Below are positions 10,033 through 21,234 of a stretch of DNA of 64,000 nt, in pieces (the first letter of the stretch is position 1; the number at the start of each line of letters is the position of its first letter). Both the position numbers and the translations under genes were made by a program. Source of the stretch: Alphaproteobacteria bacterium (GTDB lineage: Bacteria; Pseudomonadota; Alphaproteobacteria; Rhodobacterales; Rhodobacteraceae); contig JAUIAS010000006.1 in NCBI GenBank assembly GCA_030425395.1, forward strand, positions 78,699 through 142,698, written 5' to 3'. The notes under the pieces were generated by a model. That model was given only the letters and a program-made list of their open reading frames with translations. It was not told the DNA's origin and ran no database searches.

Positions 10033-11874
10033 TTACTGAAAGGAGGACAGAACGGCGTTCAGCGCCTGTTGGTCGATCTGGGGCCGGGCGCGCAGCTGCA
10101 CGTCGCGGACATAGGTTTCAAACACGGCCTGGGCCAGAGCCTGATCCAGTTCACCCGCCAGCGCATCGCGCAGACGCGCCATGTCGCCGCCGGTTTCCGC
10201 CGCGGCTGTGCCATCGAGGCGCAGAACAAAGGCCGCGCCGGGCGTTTCAATCACTCGGACCTCTCCCACCTCCATGTCGAAGGCGGCAGAAACAAGCGAC
10301 CGTGGCGCACCGTCGATCACGCCGGAACGGACCAGATCGCTGACCTTGTTTGCCTCCAGCCCAGCGGTGGCAAAGCCCCCGTCAGTCTTGAGCGTGTCTG
10401 CCTGCGCGCGTGCCTGATCGGCCAGAGCGCGGCCAAGGGCATCGGCGCGCCAGTCCCGCGCCACACGATTGCGCGCGTCGGCAAAGGGTTCGGGGCGCGG
10501 CTCGAGCCGTTCATCCACGCGCAGGGCAAAAACGCCACCGTCATCCATGTAGGCGATCTCGGGATAGTCATCGACCGACGCGGCTGCTGCCGCTTCGCGG
10601 AACCCTTCGTAGGCTGCGATCCCGTCGCTGCTTCCGTTCGTCCAGTCGATTGTGCCGAGGGTCATGTCGGTTTCGGAAGCGAGGTCTTCTAGCGTGGCCC
10701 CACCGGCGAGCATGTCGTCAAAGCTTTGGGCGCTGGTCTCGATCACCCGGCGGGCACGGTCCTGCGCCAATTCGGCGCGCAATTCAGTGCGGGCCTCGTC
10801 GAACGGCGTCACCTGTGCGGCAAGAATGCCATTCACGCGGAACAGAGCCGGGCCGATTGAGGTCGGGAGCGGGCCGACCACAGCACCGGCATCCGCCGCG
10901 AACACGTCTGCCCCTGCGGCATCCAGATCGGTTTGCGTGACGTCTCCCAGATCCACATCCCCAAGCGTCAACCCACGTTGCTCGACCAGCAATTCAAAGG
11001 TGGTCCCGCCAACGGCAAGCTGCGCCATCGCATCGGTTGCGGCCGCGTCATCTGCAAAGATCAGGCGTTCGACGAGGCGGCGCTCGGGGCGATCGTAATC
11101 GTCATTGCGTTCGTCATAGAGCGCGCGCAGCGCCTCTTCGTCGACCTCGACGCTGTCCAACAGGGCATCTGGGGTCAGCGATGCATAGGTAATCTTTTTG
11201 GTCAAAGGCAGGGTATAGGCGTCGATGTTGTCGTCATAGAACGCTTTCAGGGTCGCGTCATCGGGATCGGCCAGCGGGGTGGTCAGCGCCTCTTCGCCAA
11301 GCCGCGCCCAGGTCAGATCGCGGCGGGCTCCTACGAATTCGACAATCACGTCGGTCAGCGTATCGGGCATGGCGATACCGCCGGTGATTGCCTGTTGCAC
11401 GATGGTCCGGGCGCTTTCATCGCGCAGGTCGTCTTCGAATTCGGCCACGGTGATGCCCGCGTTTTGCAGGGCAAAGCGATAGGTTTCTGGGTCGAACGCG
11501 CCGTTCAGGCCCTGAAAGGCCTGAATGTTCACGATCTCGCGTTGCAGGTTCTCGTCGCCCATCGACAGGCCGATTTCGGTCGCCTCGTTATCGAGAGAGG
11601 CGAGCGTGACCAGACGGCCCAACACGATCTGGTCAAGGCCCAGTTCCTGCAGGCGAGAGGCAGGCAGGCGCTGGCCGGTCTGGGCCTCGACGGCGCGGAC
11701 CTCGCGTTGAAGCTCGCGGGCAAATTCGTCAATGCCGATGGGTTCTTCACCGGCCATACCCACCGAACGGACGGTGCCAGAGAAATTCGTAGCACCAAAA
11801 CCGGCAAGGCCGATGATCAGCAGGCCAAGAAGCACCCAGACGGCGGTTTTCGAAACTGTATTGCGCGCGGCCAT
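10033..11874 (-). CDS. Membrane-anchored periplasmic peptidyl-prolyl isomerase (PpiD/SurA-N type)
   Basis: 613 residues: one N-terminal membrane helix (about 12-30), a SurA-N-like chaperone region (about 35-190) with LDQIVLGRLV, a parvulin-like central part and a long C-terminal region. This is the PpiD architecture, in which an inner-membrane chaperone assists outer-membrane and secreted proteins as they leave the Sec channel. The parvulin domain looks diverged, so isomerase activity is uncertain. It sits directly upstream of trpE on the same strand, an arrangement with no evident functional logic. Confidence 0.85.
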   Translation of the reverse strand: MAARNTVSKTAVWVLLGLLIIGLAGFGATNFSGTVRSVGMAGEEPIGIDEFARELQREVRAVEAQTGQRLPASRLQELGLDQIVLGRLVTLASLDNEATEIGLSMGDENLQREIVNIQAFQGLNGAFDPETYRFALQNAGITVAEFEDDLRDESARTIVQQAITGGIAMPDTLTDVIVEFVGARRDLTWARLGEEALTTPLADPDDATLKAFYDDNIDAYTLPLTKKITYASLTPDALLDSVEVDEEALRALYDERNDDYDRPERRLVERLIFADDAAATDAMAQLAVGGTTFELLVEQRGLTLGDVDLGDVTQTDLDAAGADVFAADAGAVVGPLPTSIGPALFRVNGILAAQVTPFDEARTELRAELAQDRARRVIETSAQSFDDMLAGGATLEDLASETDMTLGTIDWTNGSSDGIAAYEGFREAAAAASVDDYPEIAYMDDGGVFALRVDERLEPRPEPFADARNRVARDWRADALGRALADQARAQADTLKTDGGFATAGLEANKVSDLVRSGVIDGAPRSLVSAAFDMEVGEVRVIETPGAAFVLRLDGTAAAETGGDMARLRDALAGELDQALAQAVFETYVRDVQLRARPQIDQQALNAVLSSFQ

Positions 11875-11949
11875 GACGCCCCCTTTTGCTCAGTTGGTCC
11901 GTATCTACGCGCGACGGCTGGCAGGGACAAGATCAGAAGAAAGCCAAGA

Positions 11950-13122
11950 TCAGAACGAAAGGCCCGACAGGCGTGAAAAGAACGCGGCGATGCCGGGGCG
12001 ATCCAGATTGGCAAAAGCAATGCGCAGGTGCCGCGCGCCGTGGCCGTCGTCGGTTTCGGGAACGAACATGGTCGCGGGCAACAGCAGGATCCCTGCCTCC
12101 GACACAAGCCGGCGGGCGACGTCCTGCGCGCCCATGTCGAAAGGGTGGGACACATAGGCGAAATAAGCGCCCAATCCGGCAAGCCCCCAGCCCCGATCGG
12201 CCAGCGCCGAGAACCCTTCGGCCATGGCGGCGCGGCGGGCCAGAACCTCAAGGCGTTCGCCGGCCAGCCAGTCATCCAGATTGCGCAGCCCCCAAAGCGC
12301 GCCTATCTGGCCGACCTGCGCCGGGCAGATTGTCACCGTATCGAGAAACTTTTCAATCTGGGCCAGCCGCGCAGGGTCTGTGACCAGCGCGCCAACCCGA
12401 TGCCCGGTCAAGCGGTAGGCCTTGGAAAAGGAATAAAGGTGGATCAGGGTTTTGCGCCAGTCGGGGTCGGTGAACAGATCGTGCGGGGCCCCGTCGCTTG
12501 CGTGAAAATCACGGTAGGTTTCATCCACCACCAGCGCGATGCCCCGCGACTTGGCAAGATCGTACAACGCGCGCAAGAGCGCGGGGGGATATTCGACACC
12601 GGCTGGATTGTTCGGACTGACCAGCACGATGGCGCGGGTGCGCGGTCCGATCAACGCGGCGGCGGCCTGCGGATCGGGCAGAAGATCCGCACCGGTGGGC
12701 AGGGGCACAGCGCGCACACCCGCCATATCCAGCCACATCTTGTGATTGAAATACCACGGCGTTGGGAGAATGACCTCATCCCCTTCGGCGGTCAGCGATG
12801 CCATCGTGGCAGCGAATGCCTCGTTGCAGCCTGCAGTAATGGCGACATCCGCCGCCGTCACCGCGCCGCCGTAAAGGCGCTGAATGCGCCCGGCCAGTTC
12901 CGCGCGTAGCGCGGGAAGGCCCAGAACAGGGCCATAGAGATGGGCGGCCGGATCGTCCAGAACCGCCTGAGCCAAGGCTTCGCGCAAGGCGCGCGGCGGC
13001 GGGTCCACCGGCGCGGCCTGGCTGACGTTCATCAAAGGACGATCTTTCGCGAACTCGACCCCGTCGAGCCAGCGATAGGCTTCCGGGATGGGCGGGGAGA
13101 ATGTCGCGGAGGTTCGGGTCAA
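11950..13122 (-). CDS. PLP-dependent aminotransferase, class I/II
   Basis: About 390 residues with the fold-type I pattern: LYGPVLGLPALR near residue 62, SPNNPAGVEY near 170, VVDETYRDF near 200, and the PLP lysine in SFSKAYRLTGHR near 238. The substrate cannot be read from the sequence. The frame is open to 13257, but the extra codons only translate the dispersed repeat (Arg-rich nonsense), so I chose the TTG at 13122 (TRTSATFSPPIPEA). There is no ATG before NVSQAAP. It is followed by ppiD after about 75 bases. Confidence 0.82.
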   Translation of the reverse strand: MTRTSATFSPPIPEAYRWLDGVEFAKDRPLMNVSQAAPVDPPPRALREALAQAVLDDPAAHLYGPVLGLPALRAELAGRIQRLYGGAVTAADVAITAGCNEAFAATMASLTAEGDEVILPTPWYFNHKMWLDMAGVRAVPLPTGADLLPDPQAAAALIGPRTRAIVLVSPNNPAGVEYPPALLRALYDLAKSRGIALVVDETYRDFHASDGAPHDLFTDPDWRKTLIHLYSFSKAYRLTGHRVGALVTDPARLAQIEKFLDTVTICPAQVGQIGALWGLRNLDDWLAGERLEVLARRAAMAEGFSALADRGWGLAGLGAYFAYVSHPFDMGAQDVARRLVSEAGILLLPATMFVPETDDGHGARHLRIAFANLDRPGIAAFFSRLSGLSF

Positions 13123-13194
13123 GGTCGCGTCTTTCGCTTTATTGAGCGCCTTCGGCGCACATGATGGTTTTGCGCTGCCTGCGGCAGCGCGACG

Positions 13195-13265
13195 CCTCCG
13201 GCGGGAGTATTTGGTGCCAGAAGAAGGGCGTGTCGGGTTGCTGCTTCTTCTGGCCAAAAATGCTC
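13195..13265 (+). repeat. Dispersed CTTCTTCTGG repeat, copy B (inverted pair)
   Basis: A CCTCCGGCGGGAGTATTTGG...CCAGAAGAAG half is followed about 20 bases later by CTTCTTCTGGCC-AAAAATGCTC, so the two halves can pair into one long hairpin. It lies between gpt and the downstream aminotransferase, both on the minus strand. Confidence 0.75.
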
Positions 13266-13307
13266 AAACTGCGGACCGTTCGCTGTTGTTCCGCCGGTTT
13301 GGGTGGC

Positions 13308-13826
13308 TCAGGGACCGTTGCGGTAGGGTTCCACGTATTGCAGGGCCATGTCCCAGGGAAAGAAGATCCAGGTGTCCTGACTGACTTCGGTGATGAAGGT
13401 TTCCACTTGTGGGCGGCCCTGGGGTTTGGCGTAGACCGTGGCCACGTGCGCCTTGGGATAGAGAGAGCGCACCAGTTCAAGAGTTTTGCCGCTGTCAACG
13501 AGGTCGTCGATGATCAGGATGCCTTCACCGTCGCCCATCAGGGCCGGGTCGGGGGATTTCAGAACTTCGGCATCTCGGCGGTCATCGGCCTTGCCGCCGC
13601 CCGAGTGATAGCTTTTGACGCTGATCGTATCGACAGTGCGGATGTCCAGTTCGCGGGCCACGATCATGGCGGGGGCCATTCCGCCGCGCGTGATCGCCAC
13701 GACGGCCTTCCAGCCGCCGTCGTCCGGGCCTTGGCCGTCGAGGCGCCATGCAAGAGCGCGGCTGTCGCGGTGGATCTGGTCCCAGCTGACGTGGAAGCCT
13801 TTTTCATGTGGCAGGCGGTCTGTCAT
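13308..13826 (-). CDS. gpt: Xanthine-guanine phosphoribosyltransferase
   Basis: 172 residues from the ATG at 13826 ([10 protein letters not shown]), preceded by GGAGAG 7 bases upstream; the longer TTG start would place that ribosome-binding site inside the gene. It resembles E. coli Gpt: [10 protein letters not shown] near residue 45, [11 protein letters not shown] near 62, the PRPP loop [13 protein letters not shown] near 105, and [11 protein letters not shown] near 152. It salvages xanthine and guanine with PRPP. Confidence 0.92.
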   Translation of the reverse strand: MTDRLPHEKGFHVSWDQIHRDSRALAWRLDGQGPDDGGWKAVVAITRGGMAPAMIVARELDIRTVDTISVKSYHSGGGKADDRRDAEVLKSPDPALMGDGEGILIIDDLVDSGKTLELVRSLYPKAHVATVYAKPQGRPQVETFITEVSQDTWIFFPWDMALQYVEPYRNGP

Positions 13827-13877
13827 GATGTCTCTCTCCGAAAACAAATGCGGTGGCAGGGGGCGGATCTGGCCGGG

Positions 13878-14684
<807 letters not shown>

Positions 14685-14801
14685 CGTCGTTTCCTCTGCC
14701 ATCTATAACTGTATCCAAGGACTTTCCTTTAGGCTATTGGACAAACGCCATCAAGTCTGCGCTTGGATATCACAGCGACGGCGCAGCACAGGAGACACCG
14801 A

Positions 14802-15407
14802 ATGAGCGACCGGACAGGACTATTCTCGGGCGATGATCCGTTTGCCATTGCCCGTGCATGGTTGGCCGAGGCCGAAAAGAGCGAGGTGAACGATCCCAAC
14901 GCCATAGCGCTTGGCACCGTCGATGGGGACGGATTGCCAAACGTACGGATGGTACTTCTGAAAGAGATCGAGGCGGATGCCTTTGTCTTTTATACCAATT
15001 ACGAAAGCACCAAGGCCCGCGAAATTGATCAGGCGGGCAAGGCGGCGTTCGTGATGCATTGGAAATCCTTGCGTCGGCAGATTCGCGTTCGCGGTATGGT
15101 TGAGCGCGAGGAGGGGCCGCAGGCGGATGACTATTACAAGTCCCGCTCTCTCAAAAGCCGGCTAGGCGCGTGGGCGTCGCGGCAATCCCAACCGCTGGGC
15201 AGCCGGTCCGCCTTGATGGCCGAGGTGGCACGGGTCACGGCCCGGCACGGCACCGATCCGGAGCGCCCACCGTTCTGGGGCGGCTATCGTATCAGACCAC
15301 TTGAGATCGAATTCTGGGCGGATGGGGCGTTCCGGTTGCATGATCGTTTTGTTTGGAATAGGGCCGCGCTATCGGCGGATTGGCGCGTAACGCGTTTGCA
15401 GCCATAA
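14802..15407 (+). CDS. pdxH: Pyridoxamine 5'-phosphate oxidase PdxH
   Basis: 201 residues from the ATG at 14802 ([10 protein letters not shown]), preceded by GGAGACACCGA; the frame extends 13 codons upstream without family similarity. The FMN-binding PNPOx signature is clear: [38 protein letters not shown] and the C-terminal [25 protein letters not shown]. It oxidises pyridoxamine or pyridoxine phosphate to PLP, needed by the several PLP enzymes in this window. Confidence 0.95.
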   Translation: MSDRTGLFSGDDPFAIARAWLAEAEKSEVNDPNAIALGTVDGDGLPNVRMVLLKEIEADAFVFYTNYESTKAREIDQAGKAAFVMHWKSLRRQIRVRGMVEREEGPQADDYYKSRSLKSRLGAWASRQSQPLGSRSALMAEVARVTARHGTDPERPPFWGGYRIRPLEIEFWADGAFRLHDRFVWNRAALSADWRVTRLQP

Positions 15408-15427
15408 GCGCAAATTTGCTAGTAATT

Positions 15428-15522
15428 TATAATATGTATTTTGTTTAGACAATTATTTCGTTAGGGCCATCCGTCTCGTTGCGCGAGGCAGGATAGTCAA
15501 ATCAAATAAGAAGGTGGGGAAA
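15428..15522 (+). promoter_or_regulatory. AT-rich promoter and long leader of the cold-shock gene
   Basis: A TATAAT hexamer at 15428-15433 in a strikingly AT-rich 60 bases, with no good -35 box. If used, it gives an mRNA leader of roughly 80-90 bases before the start, in line with the long structured leaders of cold-shock mRNAs. The hexamer is seen; its function is inferred. Confidence 0.35.
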
Positions 15523-16047
15523 GTGGCAGAAGATATGAGCACATCAATCCGTGTCTCAGGAACGGTAAAGTGGTTCGATCCCGTAAAGGGATTTGGGTTT
15601 GTCATGGCTGATGGTGGTGGTGAAGATATCCTGCTGCACATCAACGTGTTGCGGAATTTTGGACAGAATTCCGTGGCAAATGATTCGCGCGTTGACATTG
15701 TGGCCTGTCGGACAGAACGCGGCATTCAGGCGACCGAGATCGTGAGCATCGTTCCACCAGAGCGGGAAAAGTCTGCGGAGCTGGGCGAATTGGCCGATGT
15801 GCCACGCGAGGCCATCAAGCAAGTTGCTCTGGAACCGGCGCGGGTCAAGTGGTTTGATCGGGCCAAGGGGTTCGGGTTTGCCAACGTATTTGGGCGCGAC
15901 GAAGACGTGTTCCTGCATATCGAGGTGATCCGGGCGTCGGGTTTGGCGGATCTGCAACCCGGCGAGGCGTTGGCCGTTCGGGTGATAGATGGCAAGCGGG
16001 GCCGCATGGCGGCCGAGGTGCTTGCCTGGGACGCGGCAACAGAATGA
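15523..16047 (+). CDS. Cold-shock-domain protein with two CSDs
   Basis: About 174 residues with two cold-shock domains. The first (about 10-70) has GTVKWFDPVKGFGFV and ILLHINVL; the second (about 105-170) has ARVKWFDRAKGFGFA and VFLHIEVI. Both keep the RNP1-type KGFGF core that binds single-stranded nucleic acid. It is twice the length of a canonical 70-residue Csp, a form common in roseobacters. Starts are possible at GTG 15514, GTG 15523 or ATG 15535; I prefer 15523 because AAGGTGGGG lies just upstream. It overlaps the next gene by four bases. Confidence 0.88.
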   Translation: MAEDMSTSIRVSGTVKWFDPVKGFGFVMADGGGEDILLHINVLRNFGQNSVANDSRVDIVACRTERGIQATEIVSIVPPEREKSAELGELADVPREAIKQVALEPARVKWFDRAKGFGFANVFGRDEDVFLHIEVIRASGLADLQPGEALAVRVIDGKRGRMAAEVLAWDAATE

Positions 16048-16544
16048 TTGCGCGGGGCTTTACAGGGGCGTTTCGCCGGTTTGTCGGCGCGGCGGTTCTG
16101 TTTGTGGCCAGTGTCGGGCTTGGTGCAACGGCGGTGCGGGCAGAGTGCCGGGCCGATCAGGTGGATCTGCGGGGAAGCTGGGGGCAGATGCGGTTTTCTG
16201 TCGAAGTGGCCGACGATCCCCGTGAACGCGCACGCGGGCTGATGTTTCGCGAAAGCATGGGCACCTACAACGGAATGCTGTTCGTTTATGAGTTCCCTCA
16301 GAAGGTTGCCTTCTGGATGAAAAACACGCTGATCCCTCTCGACATGATATTTGTCGATGAGCAGGGGCAGGTTGCGCATGTGCACCATGAAGCCGTGCCG
16401 GGCGATCTGTCACCGATCCCCGGTGGCGACAATATTTTCGCCGTGCTGGAGATCAACGGCGGGTTGGCGCGGCGCTTTGGGATCGGGCCCGGAGACGTGA
16501 TGCGGCACCCATCTTTTCAGACCGATCCGATTTGGCCCTGCTAA
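16044..16544 (+). CDS. Secreted DUF192 family protein
   Basis: 166 residues. Residues 1-33 form a signal peptide ending near VRAE, followed by a DUF192 domain with RARGLMFRESM, GMLFVYEFPQKVAFWMKNTLIPLDMIFVD (read as consecutive segments) and the NIFAVLEINGG turn. The biochemical role of DUF192 is unknown. The ATG overlaps the cold-shock gene stop, so the two are probably co-translated, an association frequent in related genomes. Confidence 0.88.
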   Translation: MIARGFTGAFRRFVGAAVLFVASVGLGATAVRAECRADQVDLRGSWGQMRFSVEVADDPRERARGLMFRESMGTYNGMLFVYEFPQKVAFWMKNTLIPLDMIFVDEQGQVAHVHHEAVPGDLSPIPGGDNIFAVLEINGGLARRFGIGPGDVMRHPSFQTDPIWPC

Positions 16545-16598
16545 GGCGGTTTTTGGGCTTTTCAAAACCGATTGGCGAGGATAGGAAGGCGCACGGTC

Positions 16599-16675
16599 CG
16601 GGGCGTGGCGCAGTCTGGTAGCGCACCTGTTTTGGGTACAGGGGGTCGTGAGTTCGAATCTCGCCGCCCCGACCA
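16599..16675 (+). tRNA. tRNA-Pro (anticodon UGG)
   Basis: A 77-base cloverleaf with encoded CCA. The acceptor arms CGGGGCG (16599-16605) and CGCCCCG (16665-16671) pair fully. The anticodon stem CCTGT/ACAGG encloses loop TTTGGGT with TGG at 16633-16635, and the T arm carries GTTCGAATC. This isoacceptor can read all CCN codons. Confidence 0.97.
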
Positions 16676-16699
16676 TTTCCAACATATTGGAACGCGACA

Positions 16700-16720
16700 C
16701 GACCGGCATCTTGCCGGTCG
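16700..16720 (+). terminator. Hairpin downstream of tRNA-Pro
   Basis: A perfect 8-bp stem CGACCGGC / GCCGGTCG with loop ATCTT, 25 bases after the tRNA. Only short T clusters follow, so it may be a weak intrinsic terminator or a processing signal. Confidence 0.5.
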
Positions 16721-17080
16721 CGCTGCGCGTTTGTTCAGAATCGCCTGACCATGATCTGCCACTACATTTGGTAGTGCTCTGGCGGTGCTTTCTACCACAT
16801 CGTGTGAAATTGTCGGGGGAGCCGGATTCTGCGGGCGGTGCCGTAGGGGGATGGGTGCCCGAGTGCAACAGTTTCGGCGGGCAAATCGGGCGAGGCGATT
16901 CTCTCCCGGATTTTGGGAAATCCGCATCAATATCCAGCAAGACACCGCAAAATAAGCGAGAATTCCGTTTAGCTGCGCGCGGGGTCAAATGACTGAATCA
17001 GTCCCTTTGAAAGAGCGTTCACGGGTCAACACAAAAGTTTTCATTTTTCGTCAAAAATGCCGTTGACCGAACCCATCAGA
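16721..17080. other. Gene-free stretch upstream of nrdJ control region
   Basis: No convincing ORF, tRNA or riboswitch. There is a small hairpin (CACTAC-ATTTG-GTAGTG, about 16758-16774) and an AT-richer block near 17020-17060. It probably belongs to the long upstream region of nrdJ. Confidence 0.5.
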
Positions 17081-17127
17081 ATACGTCAGTTTGTGCGAGC
17101 AAGTCGCTGAGCCACTAGATATAGTGT
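17081..17127 (+). promoter_or_regulatory. Paired NrdR-like boxes upstream of nrdJ
   Basis: The right box (17112-17127, CCACTAGATATAGTGT) matches 14 of 16 positions of the NrdR consensus acaCwAtATaTwGtgt. A weaker box (17081-17096, about 9-10 of 16) lies exactly 15 bases to the left, the three-helical-turn spacing typical of NrdR operator pairs. NrdR represses ribonucleotide reductase genes in response to nucleotide status. The match is seen in the sequence; binding is inferred. Confidence 0.6.
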
Positions 17128-17297
17128 TCGTGGGCAGCGGAGTGTGGGGACACGGCAATACACTTTGATACAAAAGGCGGCGAAGCCAGTGCGCGCGGGC
17201 AACCGGGCAGCGCGGCGGGGTGTTTTGACTGTCTGTTCCGGAAAAACAAAATTTTGCGCCTTTGACGGGCGCGCGTGGTCAGACAGAGGCAGCTGCG

Positions 17298-20200
17298 ATG
17301 AAAATTGAAAGAAAATTCACCAAGGCCGGACAGGATGCGTATGCAGATCTGGAATTCGTCCCGGTAACGTCGGAAATCCGCAACCCCGACGGCACCGTCG
17401 TGTTCCGTCTTGAGAATATGGAGGTTCCGCGCAGCTGGAGCCAGGTGGCAAGCGACGTCATCGCCCAAAAGTATTTCCGCAAGGCCGGGGTGCCCAACCG
17501 GCTCAAGAAGGTGCGCGAAAAGGATGTGCCCGAATTCCTGTGGCGGTCGGTTCCGGCCGATGACGCGGTCGAGTTCGAGGGCGAAACCTCGTCCAAGCAG
17601 GTGTTTGACCGGCTGGCTGGTGCCTGGGCCTATTGGGGCTGGAAGGGCGGATACTTTACAGACGAAGAAGACGCCCGCGCCTATTTCGACGAAATGCGGT
17701 ATATGCTGGCCACGCAGCGCGGTGCGCCGAATTCGCCGCAGTGGTTCAACACCGGCCTTCACTGGGCGTATGGAATCGACGGCCCGGCGCAGGGGCACTA
17801 CTATGTCGACTACAAGACCGGCAAGCTGACCAAGTCCAAATCATCTTACGAGCATCCGCAGCCGCACGCCTGCTTTATCCAGTCTGTCGCAGACGATCTG
17901 GTCAACGAAGGCGGCATCATGGATCTGTGGGTCCGCGAGGCGCGCTTGTTCAAATATGGCTCGGGCACTGGCACCAACTTCAGCCATCTGCGGGGCGAGG
18001 GCGAAAAGCTGTCGGGCGGTGGCAAGTCGTCGGGCCTGATGGGCTTTCTCAAGATTGGCGACCGCGCCGCCGGTGCGATCAAGTCTGGTGGGACCACGCG
18101 CCGCGCCGCCAAGATGGTGATTTGCGACGCGGACCACCCGGATATCGAAGACTTCATCAACTGGAAGGTCATCGAAGAGCAAAAAGTCGCGTCTCTGGTC
18201 GCGGGCTCCAAGATGCACGAGGCCAAGCTGAACGCATTGTTCGAGGCGATCCGCACGTGGGATGGCCGCGAGGAAGACGCCTATGATCCCGCTGTCAACG
18301 ATGCGCTGAAATCGGTGATCCGCGACGCCAAGAGGGCCGCGATTCCCGAAACCTATATCAAGCGGGTTCTCGACTATGCCCGTCAGGGCCACACAGCGAT
18401 CGAATTCCCGACCTATGACACCGATTGGGATTCCGAAGCCTACAACTCGGTCTCCGGGCAAAACTCCAACAACTCTATCCGGGTCACCGATGCGTTTCTC
18501 TACGCAGTGGAAAAGGATGCCGAATGGGAGCTGATCAACCGCGTTGACGGCAAGGTTGCCCGCACCGTTCGGGCCCGCGACCTGTGGGATCAGGTCGGCC
18601 ACGCCGCGTGGGCCTGTGCCGATCCGGGCATTCAGTATCACGACACGGTCAACGCATGGCACACGTGCCCCGAAGACGGCCCGATCCGCGGATCGAATCC
18701 CTGTTCGGAGTATATGTTCCTTGACGATACCGCCTGTAACCTCGCCTCGATGAACCTGCTGACCTTCCTCAAGGACGGTGAGTTCCAGGTCGAAGACTAT
18801 ATGCACGCCTCGCGTCTGTGGACGGTTACGCTCGAAATTTCCGTGACGATGGCGCAGTTCCCCTCGAAGGAAATCGCGCAATTGTCCTATGACTTCCGCA
18901 CGCTGGGGCTGGGTTATGCCAACATCGGCGGGCTGCTGATGAACATGGGCTTTGGCTATGACAGCGATGAGGGCCGCGCGCTTTGTGGTGCCTTGACCGC
19001 GATCATGACCGGTGTGGCCTATGCCACCTCCGCGGAAGTGGCCGGCGAACTGGGGGCTTTCGCGGGCTATGAGCGCAACCGCGATCACATGCTGCGTGTC
19101 ATGCGCAACCACCGCCGCGCCGCCCATGGCGCAGCCGACGGCTACGAAGATGTCAACGTAAAGCCGGTGCCGCTGGACGCGGCCAACTGTCCGGACCAGC
19201 GTTTGGTGGCTGTCGCCCGCGCGGCCTGGGACGAGGCCCTGAGCCTTGGTGAAAAGAACGGCTACCGCAACGCGCAATCCACCGTGATCGCGCCAACCGG
19301 CACCATCGGTCTGGTCATGGATTGCGACACCACCGGAATCGAGCCCGATTTCGCATTGGTCAAATTCAAGAAACTCGCCGGTGGCGGTTACTTCAAGATC
19401 ATCAACCGGTCGGTTCCCGCAGCGCTCGAAAAGCTGGGCTACGGCTCGGCCGAGATCGAGGAAATCGTATCCTACGCGGTTGGCCACGGAACCATCGGCA
19501 ACGCGCCGGGCATCAACCACACCACGCTGGCCGGTCACGGCTTTGGGGCGAATGAACTGGCCAAGGTTGACGCGGCACTCGCGCAGGCCTTTGACATCCG
19601 CTTTGTGTTCAACCAGTGGACCCTGGGCGAAGAGTTCTGCACGCAGGTTCTGGGCATTCCGTCGGCCAAGCTGAACGATCCGACCTTTGATTTGCTGCGG
19701 CATCTGGGTTTCTCGAAAAAGGACATCGAGGCGGCCAACGATCACGTCTGCGGAACCATGACGCTGGAGGGGGCACCCCACCTCAAGCCCGAGCATTACG
19801 CGATCTTCGATTGCGCCAACCCTTGCGGAAAAAAGGGCAAGCGCTTCCTTGGCGTGAACAGCCACATCACCATGATGGCAGCGGCACAAAGCTTCATCTC
19901 GGGCGCGATCTCCAAGACGATCAACATGCCCAATGATGCCAGCATCGAAGATTGCCAGAAGGCCTATGAATTGTCTTGGTCGCTGGGCATCAAGGCCAAT
20001 GCGCTCTATCGCGATGGATCCAAGCTCAGCCAGCCGCTCGCCGCGGCGCTGGTCGAGGACGATGACGAAGCAGCCGAGATTCTGGAAACCGGGGCACCCG
20101 CCGCCAAGGCGCAGGTTCTGGCCGAAAAGATCATCGAAAAAGTCGTGGTCAAGGAAATCGTCCGTTCGCACCGCGAAAAGATGCCCGAACGCCGCAAGGG

Positions 20201-20966
20201 ATATACCCAAAAGGCCATCGTTGGCGGCCACAAGGTATATCTGCGCACCGGTGAATACAGCGACGGCAACCTAGGCGAAATCTTCATCGACATGCACAAG
20301 GAAGGTGCCGGCTTCCGCGCGATGATGAACAACTTTGCCATCGCCGTGTCCGTCGGTCTGCAATATGGTGTGCCGCTCGAAGAGTTCGTGGACGCCTTCA
20401 CCTTTACCAAGTTCGAACCCGCGGGCATGGTGCAGGGTAACGACAGCATCAAGAACGCCACCTCGATCCTCGACTATATCTTCCGCGAACTCGCGGTGAG
20501 CTATCTCGATCGCACCGATCTGGCCCATGTCAAACCCGAAGGCGCGTCCTTCGACGATCTGGGCCGCGGTGAGGAAGAGGGCGTGTCCAACGTCAGCGAA
20601 ATCAGCGAAACCGCCGCGTCGCGGTCGCTTGAGGTGCTCAAGCAGATCAGCTCCACCGGCTATCTGCGCAAGCGACTGCCGCAGGAACTCGTCGTGCTGC
20701 AGGGCGGTCAGACCCTCAATACCGCCAGCCTCGCCGAGGCGGTCACCGTCAGCGCCCCTTCAGCGGCGCAGGGCAACGTCGCGGTGGCCACGACAACGAC
20801 AACCGTCGCGGCGTCTTCCAGCGCGACCGGGCTTGACGCGCGGGTCAAGGCGCGGATGCAGGGCTATGAGGGCGAAGCCTGCGGCGAATGCGGAAACTAC
20901 ACGCTGGTGCGCAACGGCACCTGCATGAAGTGCAACACATGCGGCGGCACCTCCGGGTGTAGCTGA
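17298..20966 (+). CDS. nrdJ: Adenosylcobalamin-dependent (class II) ribonucleotide reductase
   Basis: About 1222 residues from the ATG at 17298 ([11 protein letters not shown]); the open frame continues 12 codons upstream. It reduces ribonucleotides to deoxyribonucleotides with a B12-generated thiyl radical, so it works without a tyrosyl-radical subunit. Seen: the PHACFIQSV cysteine segment, [12 protein letters not shown], the catalytic [16 protein letters not shown] segment near residue 470, a long inserted middle region, and a C-terminal Cys-rich tail (CGECGNY...[13 protein letters not shown]) that serves redox relay or Zn binding. A strong terminator follows at 21209. Regulation by NrdR is likely. 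It creates a cobalamin demand matching cobK at 32726. Confidence 0.97.
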   Translation: MKIERKFTKAGQDAYADLEFVPVTSEIRNPDGTVVFRLENMEVPRSWSQVASDVIAQKYFRKAGVPNRLKKVREKDVPEFLWRSVPADDAVEFEGETSSKQVFDRLAGAWAYWGWKGGYFTDEEDARAYFDEMRYMLATQRGAPNSPQWFNTGLHWAYGIDGPAQGHYYVDYKTGKLTKSKSSYEHPQPHACFIQSVADDLVNEGGIMDLWVREARLFKYGSGTGTNFSHLRGEGEKLSGGGKSSGLMGFLKIGDRAAGAIKSGGTTRRAAKMVICDADHPDIEDFINWKVIEEQKVASLVAGSKMHEAKLNALFEAIRTWDGREEDAYDPAVNDALKSVIRDAKRAAIPETYIKRVLDYARQGHTAIEFPTYDTDWDSEAYNSVSGQNSNNSIRVTDAFLYAVEKDAEWELINRVDGKVARTVRARDLWDQVGHAAWACADPGIQYHDTVNAWHTCPEDGPIRGSNPCSEYMFLDDTACNLASMNLLTFLKDGEFQVEDYMHASRLWTVTLEISVTMAQFPSKEIAQLSYDFRTLGLGYANIGGLLMNMGFGYDSDEGRALCGALTAIMTGVAYATSAEVAGELGAFAGYERNRDHMLRVMRNHRRAAHGAADGYEDVNVKPVPLDAANCPDQRLVAVARAAWDEALSLGEKNGYRNAQSTVIAPTGTIGLVMDCDTTGIEPDFALVKFKKLAGGGYFKIINRSVPAALEKLGYGSAEIEEIVSYAVGHGTIGNAPGINHTTLAGHGFGANELAKVDAALAQAFDIRFVFNQWTLGEEFCTQVLGIPSAKLNDPTFDLLRHLGFSKKDIEAANDHVCGTMTLEGAPHLKPEHYAIFDCANPCGKKGKRFLGVNSHITMMAAAQSFISGAISKTINMPNDASIEDCQKAYELSWSLGIKANALYRDGSKLSQPLAAALVEDDDEAAEILETGAPAAKAQVLAEKIIEKVVVKEIVRSHREKMPERRKGYTQKAIVGGHKVYLRTGEYSDGNLGEIFIDMHKEGAGFRAMMNNFAIAVSVGLQYGVPLEEFVDAFTFTKFEPAGMVQGNDSIKNATSILDYIFRELAVSYLDRTDLAHVKPEGASFDDLGRGEEEGVSNVSEISETAASRSLEVLKQISSTGYLRKRLPQELVVLQGGQTLNTASLAEAVTVSAPSAAQGNVAVATTTTTVAASSSATGLDARVKARMQGYEGEACGECGNYTLVRNGTCMKCNTCGGTSGCS

Positions 20967-21208
20967 TACCAAAGGGTGGCAGCGATGGCGCGCCACCCTG
21001 CCAATCCGGACCATCCCGGTGTTGCCGGGCCGGTCCACCGAAACCGGGCCGGACTGCGCAGATTTTTCTGAAATCCGCTTTGTCCTGCTCGGTGGGAAAT
21101 CCGCTGGTTTCCCACCGAACAAGGGGCGGGTGCGCTCGCCCTTAACGACGCTCAGGCCGCAGGCATAAAACAACGGGCGGTCAATGATTGAGCCTGAGCG
21201 GCGAACCT
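20967..21208. other. Hairpin-rich trailer after nrdJ
   Basis: No gene seen. It holds two clean inverted repeats. One is AGGGTGGC/GCCACCCT (20973-20980 with 20992-20999), six bases after the nrdJ stop. The other is an 11-bp stem TCGGTGGGAAA/TTTCCCACCGA (21089-21099 with 21108-21118). They could mark a structured 3' end or a small RNA. Confidence 0.55.
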
Positions 21209-21234
21209 CGGGGGGCCTTGTGCCCCCCGTTTTT
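21209..21234 (+). terminator. Rho-independent terminator downstream of nrdJ
   Basis: An 8-bp all-G/C stem CGGGGGGC / GCCCCCCG with loop CTTGT, followed directly by TTTTT. A textbook intrinsic terminator on the plus strand. Confidence 0.88.

Noticed and set aside
16676..17297. Cobalamin riboswitch upstream of nrdJ
   Set aside because: No B12-box-like sequence found; nrdJ uses B12 and is more likely controlled by NrdR.
17841..20231. A 796-codon open frame antisense to nrdJ
   Set aside because: Mirror frame created by high GC and codon bias; no domain, and nrdJ is unmistakable on the other strand.
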